NCBI RefSeq assembly: GCF_052324685.1
Contig: NC_135225.1
Coordinates: forward strand, 4,726,129 to 4,790,128
Reading direction: 5' to 3'
Length of the DNA: 64,000 nucleotides
Origin: Brachyhypopomus gauderio
Lineage: Eukaryota > Chordata > Actinopteri > Gymnotiformes > Hypopomidae
This document shows, piece after piece, positions 13,601 through 25,800 of this stretch. Both the position numbers and the translations under genes were made by a program. The notes under the pieces are model-generated. The model saw only the letters and a list, made by a program, of their open reading frames with translations. It was not told where the DNA came from and did not search any database. The stretch's first letter is position 1. Every line of letters starts with the position of its first letter.

Positions 13601-15100
13601 TGGTCTTGAACCAGTGCTATAAAAACCTGGAACAAAAGGGGGGGACTCGGTCCTGTCAGTCTGGCTCGTGGCCTTTAAACTCTCCATCTGTTTGTCTGAC
13701 GAGCAATTAAACAGCGTGTCAGAAATTGGCCGCCGCCCCCCCGACGGCTGCTCCCGACGCCACTCGAGTGGAAGTAACTCAAATGGATTTAGGAGATGCT
13801 CTCTTTGATTGTAAACTCGAAGCCAGTTAGATATTCATTGGTTACCATTGTGCCTTTTCTTGCGATTAGCCATTGAATGGAGCCTCATCAACACAGACCT
13901 GATTATATTAAATGAGCCTGACTGTCTGATTGGGAATGCAGGCTTGGTCTTCAGCGTTTAACCAATGCTGCCACACTTTCCTGCACCGCATAACCTATAA
14001 ACACTCTCAATTATAATTCCATGTACAAAGAACGCTGGTTTTATTTATATTAGGGTGACCATATTTTTGTTTGGGAAAACCAGGACACTGTGTGTAAGTT
14101 GTCGAGCGGGGGGGGGACGTTTCAGGACGTGAAATACGGACATGTCCCGGGAAATACGGACGTTTGGTCACCCTAATTTATATACAAGAAGGAAAACTTT
14201 ATATCATGACATTGTGAAGCAAATGAGTTTGATACTCTCTCATATCAAAATATTAAAAATGAAATAGAAATATTAGATTATGGCTTTGTCTGTAGATGCT
14301 GCAACAGTGGACCTGTGTTGCAAAACACTGAAGTAAAGCTCTGAAAACCTTTGTTCGGTTCCCTCTTAAGCTAGAACCCTTGAAAGCATTCTGACAATGA
14401 CTTCTGAAAGTGTAGCCTTCCTGACCATGATGAATCACTTGGCTTAGAAGAATGCTGCTTTTCTCCAAGCTTTCTCTCAGTGGAAGGGCATTTTCACCCT
14501 TTCTTCCCAATGTGAACTGCTGAAACCTCTCTGCCCCACCCCCAGGATTTTAGGGACAGAATTATAGTTGACAGCTATGACTCTGGGAGTGTGAAGTGTT
14601 TTGCCTTTTGGGGGTCATGCTCTGGGCATCCCAAAGCCACGAGTCTTGTACTGTTTTCTAGAGCACGCCGTGTTATTTTCCTACTGCCTTGTCCGGTTTA
14701 ACGTCCGCAGTAGCAGACAGAGGTTTCGAGTGTTTATCTTGCTCCTACCTAAACCCTCTTTTTAGGGACGGTTAAGAGGGTGGTTAATTTTAGCTCATAA
14801 CCGTCAGTCATCCTGCCATCTGCTGTTGTCCCGCAGGGGCGATGCATCAACTTTACGCGGGTGAAAGAGGAGGCCGGCGGGGCACCACCGCGCAGACGGC
14901 CCCCACCGCCACCTCCACCCCCTCCAGTGGACCAGTGGCCCCTGATGCGACCCACCACCTCTGCTCCTCCCAGCAGACCACCCTCCTGTGGACCCTCCAC
15001 CAGCCGATCACCCCACGGACCCCCACCAGCTAGAGCACCCCCGGGCCCCCCGAGACCCCCTCCCTCTCGCCCCCCACCCCGCCCTGGGAACCGACGCTGA
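3123..15100 (+). CDS. antxr1-like: Anthrax toxin receptor 1-like protein, C-terminal half (9 exons)
   Basis: A single-pass cell-surface receptor of the ANTXR/TEM8 family, whose von Willebrand A domain binds extracellular matrix and whose tail contacts the cytoskeleton. Exons in phase: 3123-3221, 5121-5190, 7441-7519, 7915-8010, 8177-8215, 9072-9170, 9558-9725, 9968-10048 and 14837-15100 (TGA). The first three encode the end of the ectodomain ([32 protein letters not shown]). Exon 7915 is the membrane helix ending in the family hallmark [10 protein letters not shown]. Then come a proline run, [43 protein letters not shown] and GRCINFTRV. The last exon adds about 75 residues rich in proline, as in ANTXR1; ANTXR2 ends much earlier. 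The signal peptide and vWA domain are not in the window, so the gene is partial. No stops or frameshifts were seen. The exact paralogue (1a, 1c or 1d) cannot be settled. Confidence 0.93.
3925..4736. repeat. 31-bp minisatellite in ANTXR1-like intron
   Basis: About 21 copies of a 31-bp unit (core TTGGTGTTGATAGCCCAGAT followed by a CCGCTAGTAC variant) run head to tail. Variants alternate CCC/GGC and TAGTAC/TAGCAC. The array is interrupted once, by a short transposon at 3968-4117. Confidence 0.95.
3968..4117. mobile_element. hAT-type MITE inside the minisatellite
   Basis: A 150-bp insertion has ends CAGGGGTGCCCA and TGGGCACCCCTG, perfect 12-bp inverted termini of hAT type. Flanking 8-mers are CACTAGAG and CGCTAGAG, a target duplication with one difference. 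The interior is too short for a transposase, so it is non-autonomous. Confidence 0.85.
5034..5065. repeat. (GGAT)n microsatellite
   Basis: Seven or eight perfect tetranucleotide units about 55 bp upstream of the 5121 exon of the ANTXR1-like gene. Confidence 0.9.
8398..8465. repeat. Short 14-bp tandem repeat
   Basis: Five near-identical copies of a 14-bp unit (AAGGCCCGTATAAA). It lies in an intron of the ANTXR1-like gene; no function is suggested. Confidence 0.85.
9002..9069. repeat. (TG)n microsatellite abutting a splice acceptor
   Basis: More than 30 TG units end directly at the acceptor TAG of the exon starting at 9072. The repeat stands where a polypyrimidine tract would be expected; alternating TG supplies only every second pyrimidine. 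Confidence 0.92.
10553..10651. repeat. (CA)n microsatellite
   Basis: About 48 CA units with one CAGA interruption, in the last intron of the ANTXR1-like gene. It generates spurious open frames on both strands. Confidence 0.95.
12600..13485 (+). mobile_element. Decayed Tc1-like transposon in ANTXR1-like intron
   Basis: The order of pieces follows the common fish/salmonid Tc1 layout: a start near TAAGTATCCAGACCCTTTG, then a region reading HFCSIV, a transposase piece [14 protein letters not shown] (HGRVARRKPLL-like), a piece with [13 protein letters not shown]-type sequence near 13250, and the closing AGTACTAAGTGAAGGGTCTAA near 13350. Many frame breaks and internal deletions make it a fossil. 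Confidence 0.75.
14051..14175. mobile_element. hAT-type MITE, 125 bp, with perfect target duplication
   Basis: Ends are TAGGGTGACCA and TGGTCACCCTA, perfect inverted repeats. Both sides carry the 8-mer ATTTATAT (14043-14050 and 14176-14183), an exact 8-bp target-site duplication as made by hAT transposases. No coding capacity. Confidence 0.9.
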
Positions 15101-16860
15101 GAACAATGAAGAACCTTCATCACCCTAAATTCCCAGTCCTTGACAAATGCTAAAAATGCTGGTATTTATCAAGCCATTGGCTTACACTTTGGGATTTTAG
15201 ATGTTGCTGGACAGCAAAAAAAAGCACAATAGACTACTGATTATCCCCAAACATATTTTTTTCTGAAATATATATATATATATAGGCTTCTGAATGTTGA
15301 GTGAGGTGTTTTAAATCAAATTTAATGCTAATGCGCATATGTTTTCTACCAACAACTAAACGGTAGACACTTCAAGTACGCTGAAGTGCAGTGTTGTGAG
15401 CTCACACTATAAAGGGAGTATAAGGGAGTATCCTTAGATTACCTGGTAACGCTTGGTCGGAGAGAATCATTCCAACTGCAGGGCAGTTCTATCCTCTTTA
15501 TTTATACAGCCTCGGTTTCCTGGAAGGCACTTGAGTGGGGCGGCCAGGCGCACCAGCACTGCTGTGGGACACTGTGTGTGGTGTTCAGCTCAACGTTCTT
15601 CTTTCTCGCAGCACTAGTGGGGTTTCTGCTGAATTTTCTGCTTTGCACTCACATTGCTTTTTATGTATAATAAGGCGTCTAATCTCCAACCAAAACCGCT
15701 CCTCATTTGACACTAACACGCAAGACGATATGACATATGGAAATATCATTCCTTAACATTTTTGCAAACTTAATGCATGAAGTCATATGTATTTTTGCCC
15801 CTTATTTTCCCAAAATGACCCGGGTCATGCCCTGCTGCACAACGGGCTATTCACCACCGGGTCCACCTGTTCTGTCCCGCGGTCCTGCTCCCTGCTGCAA
15901 GCTTCCTCCCGTCGCACGCCCACTTCCTGTACAGGCGGCCTGATCGTGGCCTGTGGCTGGAGAAGTCCCAGCATCCCACTGGGGAACAAAACTAACCTCA
16001 GATCACCTGACCTCCCCTTCAGCCTATTGAGGGTGCAAACTGAGCAGGTTTAAGGGCTGTTTGCATTAAGCCACATGCTAAATAATGTGTATTATGACTG
16101 GAGACATATATGGATTATTTGCTCAGTGAGTGCTGTACTGTAACCAGCGATTTCCTGGTTTGCACTGGAAATACTTCTTCTTGCAATCTATGCTTCTTGG
16201 TACCAGGCGTATTTCTGTTCAGAAATAAATTGCACTAGCAAATTTAATAAGCGTGTGCAGATTTCCTTACAATGAATGATGACCAGTGCCATTTTGGTAT
16301 TACATTTAACATCTTACACCAGTGTCCACCAGAGGGTGTAGTTTTACTAGCTGATCACTAAAAAAAAATTATATTTTAAGAGATTCAATTTGAATTTCAT
16401 AATTGTATCAAGTGTATATGTATCAGACCCAATTTCTAAGTACAATGTTTTGTTTTGTAAATCCCTGTCTACTACTTTTAATGCTTCATGTGTTTACTGC
16501 CTCTCACACTGGTGGGACAGCTAGAACATGGCAGGAACATGCACTCAGTAACCCAGAAACATGACGAGGTGCACCTGACCTGGGTCCACCTTCCTCAGTA
16601 AGACCTACACTGACTTATTAGTTCAGACAATCAGTTTCAAAGGAAAATACCGACCCCTACTGGACAAAGTGGTAAGTGCACCATAAACACAGCATAAAAG
16701 TTGGTAAATACATAATCATGACTGCAGTAACAGTAAATATTATCAGAAATAAAATGTGCCAAAAATGAACAGAGGTGCCAAGGCGAAGAAAGTCAAGGCA
16801 CACAGCCAATCACTGTACTACGTTTCTTATTGTTGTAAAGAACAGCAATTCCACCATAAG
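15101..16860 (+). other. Probable 3' UTR and flank of the ANTXR1-like gene
   Basis: After the stop at 15098-15100 no further exon is visible. AATAAA-type polyadenylation signals occur near 16224 and 16748 on the plus strand. No RNA gene or element is recognised. Confidence 0.45.
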
Positions 16861-16867
16861 GAAGCCA

Positions 16868-17252
16868 CCGCGTCCAGGACCTCCACCACCACGTCCAGAA
16901 CCTCCACCACCACGTCCAGAACCCCCACCACCACGTCCAGAACCCCCACCACCACGTCCAGAACCTCCACCACCACGTCCAGAACCTCCACCACCACGTC
17001 CAGGACCCCCACCACCACGTCCAGAACCCCCACCACCACGTCCAGAACCCCCACCACCACCACCACGTCCAGAACCCCCACCACCACGTCCAGAACCCCC
17101 ACCACCACGTCCAGGACCTCCACCACCACGTCCAGGACCCCCACCACCACGTCCAGGAGCTCCACCACCACGTCCAGGAGCTCCACCACCACGTCCAGAA
17201 CCTCCACCACCACGTCCAGGAGCTCCAACACCACATCCTGGACCCCCACCGC
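16868..17252. repeat. 21-bp minisatellite encoding a Pro/Arg heptad
   Basis: About 18 copies of a 21-bp unit. Because 21 is divisible by three, the array is open in several frames on both strands; one plus-strand frame reads PPPPRPE with E/G variants, another a Ser/Thr/Pro repeat. The longest such frame runs 16775-17302. No promoter, splice or homology support was seen, so I treat it as a minisatellite between the convergent ANTXR1-like and RRP12 genes. Confidence 0.85.
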
Positions 17253-17695
17253 GTAATCACTGGTGCAGGTTTAGAAAACGTAACAATCTGCACACTTTTT
17301 GAAGAGCATAATGTAAGCTCTAAACCTGGTGTCTAATTGAGAAGTCCTGACGCAAAGTTAATTAGCTCATGGGTCCAGATGCCTTTAAGACAAAAGATAT
17401 AAACAAATATGCAAATTAAAACAAACGGGTGGAGGGATCACTGAACTGAAAATGTTTTTCCACCACAGGCACCACGACAAAAAGAACACAGGCCACATCA
17501 GAGCTGATCATTCGTTCAATTTATTTCTCACACCATCTCAGTATCACACAAAACTCCACTTACTGCAATCTTAAAACGGAAAAGAAACTAAGAAAAATTT
17601 AAACACAGAGTCCCTAAACCTCAATGCACGAAGGATCAAACGACCACTACGGTGGTCAATTAATAAACTGTCCATCCGCACTGAGGAATACTGCA

Positions 17696-17764
17696 TGCGT
17701 GTGTGTGTGTGGGCAGGCGTGTGGTTGGGTGAGCGTGTGTGCATGTGTGGGCAGGCGGGCGGGC

Positions 17765-17796
<32 letters not shown>

Positions 17797-17845
17797 GCGT
17801 GTGCAGGCGTGTGGTTGGGTGAGCGTGTGTGCATGTGGGCAGGCG

Positions 17846-17895
<50 letters not shown>
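17696..17895. repeat. Compound (TG)n minisatellite at the 3' end of RRP12
   Basis: TG runs are interspersed with a repeated GGCAGGCGTGTGGTTGGGTG-type block. It lies just beyond the RRP12 stop codon, so it probably sits in the 3' UTR, read as CA-rich on the transcript. Confidence 0.9.
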
Positions 17896-17896
<1 letters not shown>

Positions 17897-17908
17897 TAAT
17901 CCCGCCCC

Positions 17909-20900
17909 TCAGGATTTCTTCTTGTTCTTCTGCATTCTCTTTCCTGACCGCGCCCCCTTCTTAGCTCCTTTCACCATTCCTTTAAACTGGCCCTGCAGTT
18001 TGGCCTTTTTCCTGTTAAATACAAGATTGCTGGGTCAGTCTGAGCCGATACAAACCAGTACCAATGCCAGTTCAAAGGGCCCGAGTGGCCCGCTGACCTG
18101 CGGTTGAGCTGGGCCTTCCTCAAAGGCACGTAGGCGTAGGGGTCACACTTGTCCTTCTTCCTAACGTCACCTTTTCCCTTCTGCAACGACAGTCACACTT
18201 CTCCATAAACTCCATATTCCACACGTCACGCTTGACCTCTACTCAAAATGACTAACGTGACTGATCTCTAAACACTATCACGGTTATGACGCCTCGTATT
18301 ACGGTTAGAGATCCATTTTTACCTTGGATTTATAATTAACTCCCGATTCTTCTCTTGTAGACAGAGGTCTGTGGATCCCAACGCCACCAGCTAAGGTAAT
18401 AAAAATAATAATTAAGCGTGAGTACTACAGAAACACAGCCAGTACTGATCCATCATGTTACATGTTTGTGTTCCAGGGTTACGCTCAGTTCAACATGAAC
18501 CTTTGTATTTCATCTGTGGTTCGATCTCCATATCATCATCCTCCAGATCTTCTTCCATTTTCCTCTTCTGTTTTTTTTTCTGCTCAAAACAGACACAAAA
18601 ATGACGTAGCAGTTTTTTTTTCCTTTGGTTGTTGAGCTGTAAGGACACAGCTACTCACAGTTTTGACTCCAGCTTCTTTAAGGATGTCATCAACTTCCTT
18701 GTCAACGTCTGTAGGAGAGAGGAGGACATGTGGAGATCAGATCCTGTCCTACAGAGTCTCTGCCACACCTCTCAAAGCCATCACGTACCTTTAATACCGT
18801 CACCATCCTCCTCTTCGTCCTCTTTAATGATTAGTCGGCCATCTGCAGTCACCTTGAACCCGTGTTCAACCTTCGCCGACTTCTTCATTTTGGGGTTGGT
18901 GGCTACACACGTTTTAAAAAGAAACAAACATAAACTTAAAACCGGATAACTGGAGCCAAACGTAAATGTGACCCTTTAAAAATCGCTCTTTCCTTGTAAC
19001 TAAAAACTTCCAGCTATCTTTAGGAAGATTCCATAATTTAACTCCAACGTGTTACCGAGAACTCTCTGGGCTGCGGTGGGGTCGAGGAAGTTAAGCGGTT
19101 CGTCCGACGTGCCCTCCTTCAGCCACGCCTTCGCCTCGGTCTTCACCGCCTTCTTCTGTGCCATCTTGGGCTTCTCATCCTCCGAGTCCTCCGAGTCCGT
19201 CTCTGCCAGGATGGCTTCGATACTGAAGGTACAGCAGAAAGCGACACAGACCTTAACCACCACGTAACCTCCAGTCCGCGGTGACTGAGCGAACGCTTCC
19301 ACTTGCGAGCGACGTGAACGGCGGCGGTATTCGCGTGTCCGCCGAGCGGCGGCGGTGTGGAGCGGACCTTTCGGTTCTGTCGGTTCTGGCTCGGCCGGCG
19401 TCCTCCTCGCCCTCGCTGCTCTCCTCCTCCGTCTTGCTCAGCAGTTTGCGTCTCTTTGTCCGGGCCTCCACTTTGCGGATGTTGGCCAGAACCTTGTGGT
19501 GCTCCGCGGGGAGCATGCTATTCACCAGCTCGAAGCTGCACACAGAGGGGAGAGAGTTCAACGACACACACGTAGCAGCGCGAGAGCACAGACACACACA
19601 CACACACACACACAGACGCGAGAGCACAGACACAGAGCACACAGAGGAGCGAGAGCACAGACACACACACACGCAGCAGCGCGAGAGCACAGACACACAC
19701 ACACGCAGCAGAGCGAGAGCACAGACACACACACACGCAGAGGCGCGAGAGCACAGAGACACACACGCAGCGAGACTCGTCCACAGCGCAGCACGTTCGA
19801 AGCCCCGCCCGCTACTACGTACCCAAACTTCCGGACTAATTTGGTGAACAGGGTCTTCAATTTTGTCCTGCAGTGTCTCCGCATATCGTCCTTCATGCTG
19901 GCGATGCCCTCCACCTGAGAGAGAACGCGAGACACATTTGAACATTTCTTCATTGTGCACTTTCATTAAAAAGCACAACAAAAATGAAAACTACCCAGTA
20001 GTCGTGTACTCACGATTACAGCCACGTGACTGGCCAGAACCTTTACGTCGAGGACGAAGAGGAGGACTTTGATGAAGGCCAGCGAGGCTTTGATGATCTC
20101 ACGCGTCCTGCAGCCCAGGAGCAGACACACGTTCTGCAGAAGCAACTCCAGGGACGACACGTCGATGGAGTCTAGAAGACATGGAGACAGCAGTCACACC
20201 AGCGCTGGGTAGCAACTCCACGTCATTAGTGGCTTCGGTGAGGAAAAGACAAGCAGGGCGCCCCCTGCTGAGTAAAGTGTGCTCTTGCAACATAGTAGTG
20301 TGGTTTACCTTTGAACTGAAACACTAGTCTGGTGAGGGCCAGTACGGTGCACGTGATCATGGTGACTGATCCAGTGAGTCCAACATACACATGGCCCAAG
20401 TACTCAGTCATGGCATCTACAGAATACGGATACAGGATCACCATCTGAGCACAAAAACAACTAGGCAAAATACAGATCACAGATTTCATTTCAACTGTAC
20501 ACACGTGTACACACACACACACACACACACACTTTATTCCCAATTTCCTCCAAATGTTTCTCACTGCAGGACTACAAGTCTGAGGAGAGCTTCCTTCTGG
20601 TCAGATCTTTTGACCTGGAGATAAACGATAACCATTGACTTCTGTATGTGTGATGGACATCAAGTCTGCAACTGGATCTGAAGCTGCACGGGTCACTTTA
20701 TTCACCAACACAGCAGTCTAGTCAATCTCAGCCTTTCCAACACAGATCCAGTCCACCAACACCAGTAACTTGACTAATTTGTGGGTAAAGGGAGCCATGT
20801 GGCTCAAAGGTTCGCTACTTTTGGATTTTCTACAGATTCAATTGTGGCACTGACCAAACGCTATGCCAGTCTCCATCAGGAGAGAGATGTTCCTGAGATC

Positions 20901-20987
20901 TCCAACAGACAGTTCCTTTGAACAATAACCTAATGTATCTGTTTATTGTGACAATAACATTCACACATAACAGCAGGGGAACTACCC

Positions 20988-21024
<37 letters not shown>

Positions 21025-21624
21025 CTGGGTGAAGAACTATAACACGTGGTTGCTCCAGTGCTGGTCACAGGACCGACTCAATGAAACCTACCTTTGGGGT
21101 TTGCACTGAAGCGATTAAAGGCATTGCCGATCTCCACCAGGAGTGTGTAGGCGTTTTTGCGGGCTCCTACAGACATCTCCTTCGTACAAATAATAACCTA
21201 TCAGAAAGACAAACGGAACCATGAACAACTACACACAAACGGAACTTGCTGGATGGGTGGACACCTGATGGTGTGTGAGGAACCTCAGGCAGGAGGGCGG
21301 TGAGGAAGTCCTTGTGTTCTTCAGTCAGCTGCGTCACAATGTGGATGAGGCACTTCAACCTGGGCTGTACAGAAACGGGAAAAAGTCTCGCTCAGTAAAA
21401 GCAGACGGGACATCTCCACATACTTAAACACGTTGTGGGCAAACGTTCAGACTCGTACTCTCTTGGCCGGAGAAGATGCACTCTTCAGGGTACCCAGCAG
21501 GGCCAGTTTGAGCTGCTCCAGGTTGGTCAGGACGAACCTCTGACACTGGGCTGCCCCTCCCCCGCACATCTCCTCCAGCACCCGATACGCCTTCTTCTGC
21601 ATACCTGAGTCCTTACTCTGTGTG

Positions 21625-21687
<63 letters not shown>

Positions 21688-22838
21688 CACACACACCCAC
21701 GCGCATAAGCACACAAAAACAAACACAACCGCAAACAAACCCCACCCGAGGCCCAGAGTCCCACCTCTAAGTGTGGACGGATGAGTTCATATGTCTGTGT
21801 CATAGTTGCCTCGTCCACAAATGCAGCCATTACTACTACCAGATCCATCACAGCGAGCCTGAAACACGTGTAGGAGCAGGACAGTGGGTTTAATAACCAC
21901 ATAGTACATTTAAAACGCATCAAACATTAAATCAACAGAGTCCTGAGATAAACGTGCTGCCAAAATTGTTACAGATGCTTCTTTTATACAAAACTTTTAT
22001 ACAAAATTTCTAAAAAGCTTCAGTGTTTTTTATTGTCTTATTTTCTAACCCTTATTTTACAAAACATTTGCTAATATGTAAAAAATAACAGCAATTCAAG
22101 AGTGCAGCCTTTCTATTTTATTTTAGCAGCACCCTACCCAACTGTATGCAGATATGCGACCTCTATGGAGATACTGACAACAAATCTAAACAATCCTAAT
22201 GTAGATAAAACACCAGAGTTGCATGCAGTGTGAGTTCTTGAACGAGAGGAACAAACCTGCTGTCTGCTGCTAATGAAGTTCTGATATAGTACAACACAAG
22301 AAGCAGGTAAATGTGTTGGAGTTAAGAACTTGGGTTAAAGAGTTCATGTGTGTGGAAGACAAGCGTGTAGTTACCGTGTGAACTCTGAGCTGTCAGGACT
22401 GCTAAGCTTCTCCAAGGCTTTCTGCAGAAGCGAGCTCACCATCTAGAAATTAAAATAAATAACCGTTCCACCACCAGCAGGGGAGACAAAGAGCCAAAGA
22501 AAAAATAATCTATCCTTATAAGAACAGCAGAAAAGGTTTTACATTACTACTAATCTAGGATCTCGGAGAGATATGAGAATTCCTTTTACACGTTTCACCC
22601 ATGCAATCGTCTGAACACAACAGGTACTGGAAGCAGGATGTGGGTTACCATTTGGTCAGTGATGGTCAGGTAGGCTCTAATGGTGTCCAGGACAGCCAGT
22701 CTGGATGGGTCACTCTCTCCAGCCTTAGGCTGCTCGGTGTGCACGTTGAACAGAATGGGCAGGAAGTTCTTAGCAAAGCGGCCCACCTCAGCCTTCTCCG
22801 CCTCTGCACGCACACACACACGAACCATCACTGATTGT

Positions 22839-22885
<47 letters not shown>

Positions 22886-25800
22886 CAGTACGCTCCTTCC
22901 CCAGATGCCGACCTGTCTCACAGCTCTTGTAGATCAGGGTCCGGAGGGCCTGGTAAATGCAGAGACGCAGGTCAGGTCTCTCTGCGATGGCCATGCCCAG
23001 AGAGCGGGCGATGCCTTTGAAGGAGCTGCTCAGGTCCGTGGGCTTGGTGCAGAAGCCAGGAAGCAGCGTCCAGATCTGGGCCCACAAGAAACCACCGTGA
23101 GGAAGATCAACTTGCAACATCATTACCCCCCCAAGTCAGACTTTAACCAATCTAAACAATCAGGTGACATCTTTGATTCTGGACAAAGTGAATTTGCATG
23201 AAACTTATGTTGTCCGTTACCTGCAGCTCTAACGTCTGGTACACTTTGGTCACCAGTTTCTGTCCCGACTGCTCAAACTCACTAGCTGAAAAAGAGAAAG
23301 AAACCCAGCTGGAGATGGAGAACGTTGTGCTGGAGCAAAAACATTTCGCTTTGGACACAATCACCACGTGAACAAAAACGTTGGTGCAGAACACAACAGG
23401 GGTATAGTTTTGTCGTGACATGCGGGGGGTGGGGGGAGGGGTGGCCTACCTTTCTGTTTCAGCGTAGAAGCCAGGGGAAGGAAGTATGAGGAGAAGAAGG
23501 CGAGCTGAGTGTTCTTCACGTGGTCCCTGATGACGGGGATGAGCCAACTGCGCGGGAACTCCAGGTCGTCACTGAAAGTCCACAAACCTCCTCAGTCATC
23601 ACAACACACAAGCTACTGCCGCCTTGAAGGACACGTCCAAAAGGCCTTCACGACCTCAGGGTCATTTAGAGTGGCACTCTTCCTACATCTGTACCTCGAC
23701 GTTAAACTGGAAAAATGTTAAAGGTTGGGAATGGCTGGAATGTTCCTTTAATGAAGAAACCATAAATGAAAATATTTATAAAAAATGTCCTGCAAGCCTT
23801 TTTTTGGAATGAGATTATCCACGGGAGAAATGCTATTCAGCTGAAACTTGCACAGGCCGGCAACAGGGCCGTTTTACATCTTGGCTTCCGTGTCATTATG
23901 GTTAAACACTAACCAGGCGTTCCCTTGCCAAACTGTGAATCGAACTGGGAGCCAAAGTAGAGACGTGACGGGTGGGCGGTGTAGTGACTCACTCTGTGCC
24001 AGTGATGAGCAGAGGAACGGCGCCCAGGACCACCTGAGGGCCCATGCTCTCCACAGCGCCCCCTACAGCCAAGTCCAGCTCGCCACAGAACGGGAACTGT
24101 GGCGTGGCCCGCAAGTCACTCAGCGACTGCAGACTCTGGAGAAGACACACACCTGCACATTTAAGCTGGAAACATACTTGCTGTTTGCCCATGCGTTCGC
24201 GTACACAACCGGCGGCGTTGTGAACGTTACTGAAAACATACTAGCCTATGTGCAACGCGTGAAACTGGAGGCGTCCACTAGAGGGCAGAACGTAGAAAGG
24301 GCTTCGGTATTTTAACGATGCAAACATGGCAACACTCGAGGAGATTAGCCTTTGGGTATTTTTACGGTCACGGCAGAAAAAACGACGACAGCGATCCCTT
24401 CGTAGGTGGTATGTAAGCCCGTTAAATCAAAGACGTTGTGAGAATGGCGAGTTTGTGTCGTTGGATATCGTTGTGTCCATTTTGATGCTGGTTAGCGGCT
24501 ACACTGCCCCTAGCGGTTTTGTGTGTATTGCACCTCGCGTACGCGTCGCGTTAACTTTTGGAGGACGTGCAAGACCTACGCGCCAAACCGACGCAGGATA
24601 CGCGAAGCAGCCATGATGCGTACGCGAACGCGTAGTTAACAGCAAGTATGTTTCCACCTTTAGGGGCTCGGAGGCCACGAGGCCTTTTGTGGAGACGTTG
24701 ACAATTTTCTTACAGATGAATTAATGGGTTTATTCCTTGCATGCCATCATTACTTCCTCAGATCTCTAATGTGAAGAATACTTTCTTTCCTACATCCGCT
24801 GCAGGAAGCTGAAAGTGCAGTCGCTGCTCACCTTGGTCATCACGGGGTGAGCGTGCTTCCCCGCGGCTCTGTAGAAGCAGCCCAGAACCTGCAGCACGAA
24901 GGGCCAGGAGGCGTGGAAACGGTAGGACAACCCCTCCTCCACCACCCTGCCACACACACCATTCAGCACCGCCGCACACACACAGCCACACAGAATCAAC
25001 GAGTGCTGATGCTAATTCTGCTAATAATCAGAACTGATAAACCCAACGACACCGAGTGGAGAGACTCACCGAAACATCTTAACGATGTAAAGCCCGTTAC
25101 CAGAAGATGTGGTGGGCAGTACGGGCCCAATCTCTGCCATGTGAGGAGCCACACACTCACTTATGAGGGTCTGTGATGAGAGGGGGGGGGGGAAAAAACC
25201 CCACACACGGTGAAACATCCACACGCAACAAAATCAGAATGATCAGAGTGGAAAACGTTCACTGGTCCGTGCATGGATGAACCCGCTCACCTTCAGCATC
25301 TGTGTGGCAGCAGAGAGGACCTGTGCGTGGGGGGAGAGCAGGCAGGTCACCGCCGTGGAGAAGAGACGAGGGAGGTGGGCCAGACTCCGGGAGCTCTGCA
25401 AGCTGAACACCAACCCGCATCAGCCCACTGAACGTGCCGGCAGAAATGCACCAATCACAGAGCTGCACCCGTGAAGCTTACCTGCACAGGTGGACGTGGG
25501 CTTTCTCCATGACCGCAAGCCAAGCTAGGAGCGGCTGCAGGTCGTTGTCGCTGGGGATGTAGTCATACAGCGCCTGTTGGGACGGGGGGGGATCAATGAT
25601 GGTGATGCTATTAGGATAATAATAATAATAATAATAATAATTTGTGCATTTTATTTTATGGTACCTTTCTAGCACCCAAAGACACCGTACAATAAAAGAC
25701 AATCATGAAATTAGACAAAGGAAATAAACATTAAAGATAAAACTAAATTAAATAAAATATTCCAATCAAGACAGAGGAAGTTTTTATAAAGAAAATGCAA

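Noticed and set aside
14749-15123. Minus-strand Gly-rich frame of 125 codons
   Set aside because: It is the antisense shadow of the proline-rich last exon of the ANTXR1-like gene.
16793-17293. Minus-strand frames of Trp- or Val-rich repeats
   Set aside because: Translation of the 21-bp minisatellite; there is no start context or homology.
19253-19981. Long open frames on both strands (up to 242 codons) over the RRP12 intron minisatellite
   Set aside because: They arise from a CA-rich tandem repeat plus flanking RRP12 exons in one continuous frame; splicing and phase support RRP12 instead.
20226-20564. An uninterrupted 112-codon frame extending the RRP12 exon 20309-20416 on both sides
   Set aside because: Only 20309-20416 matches RRP12; the extension is intron read-through.
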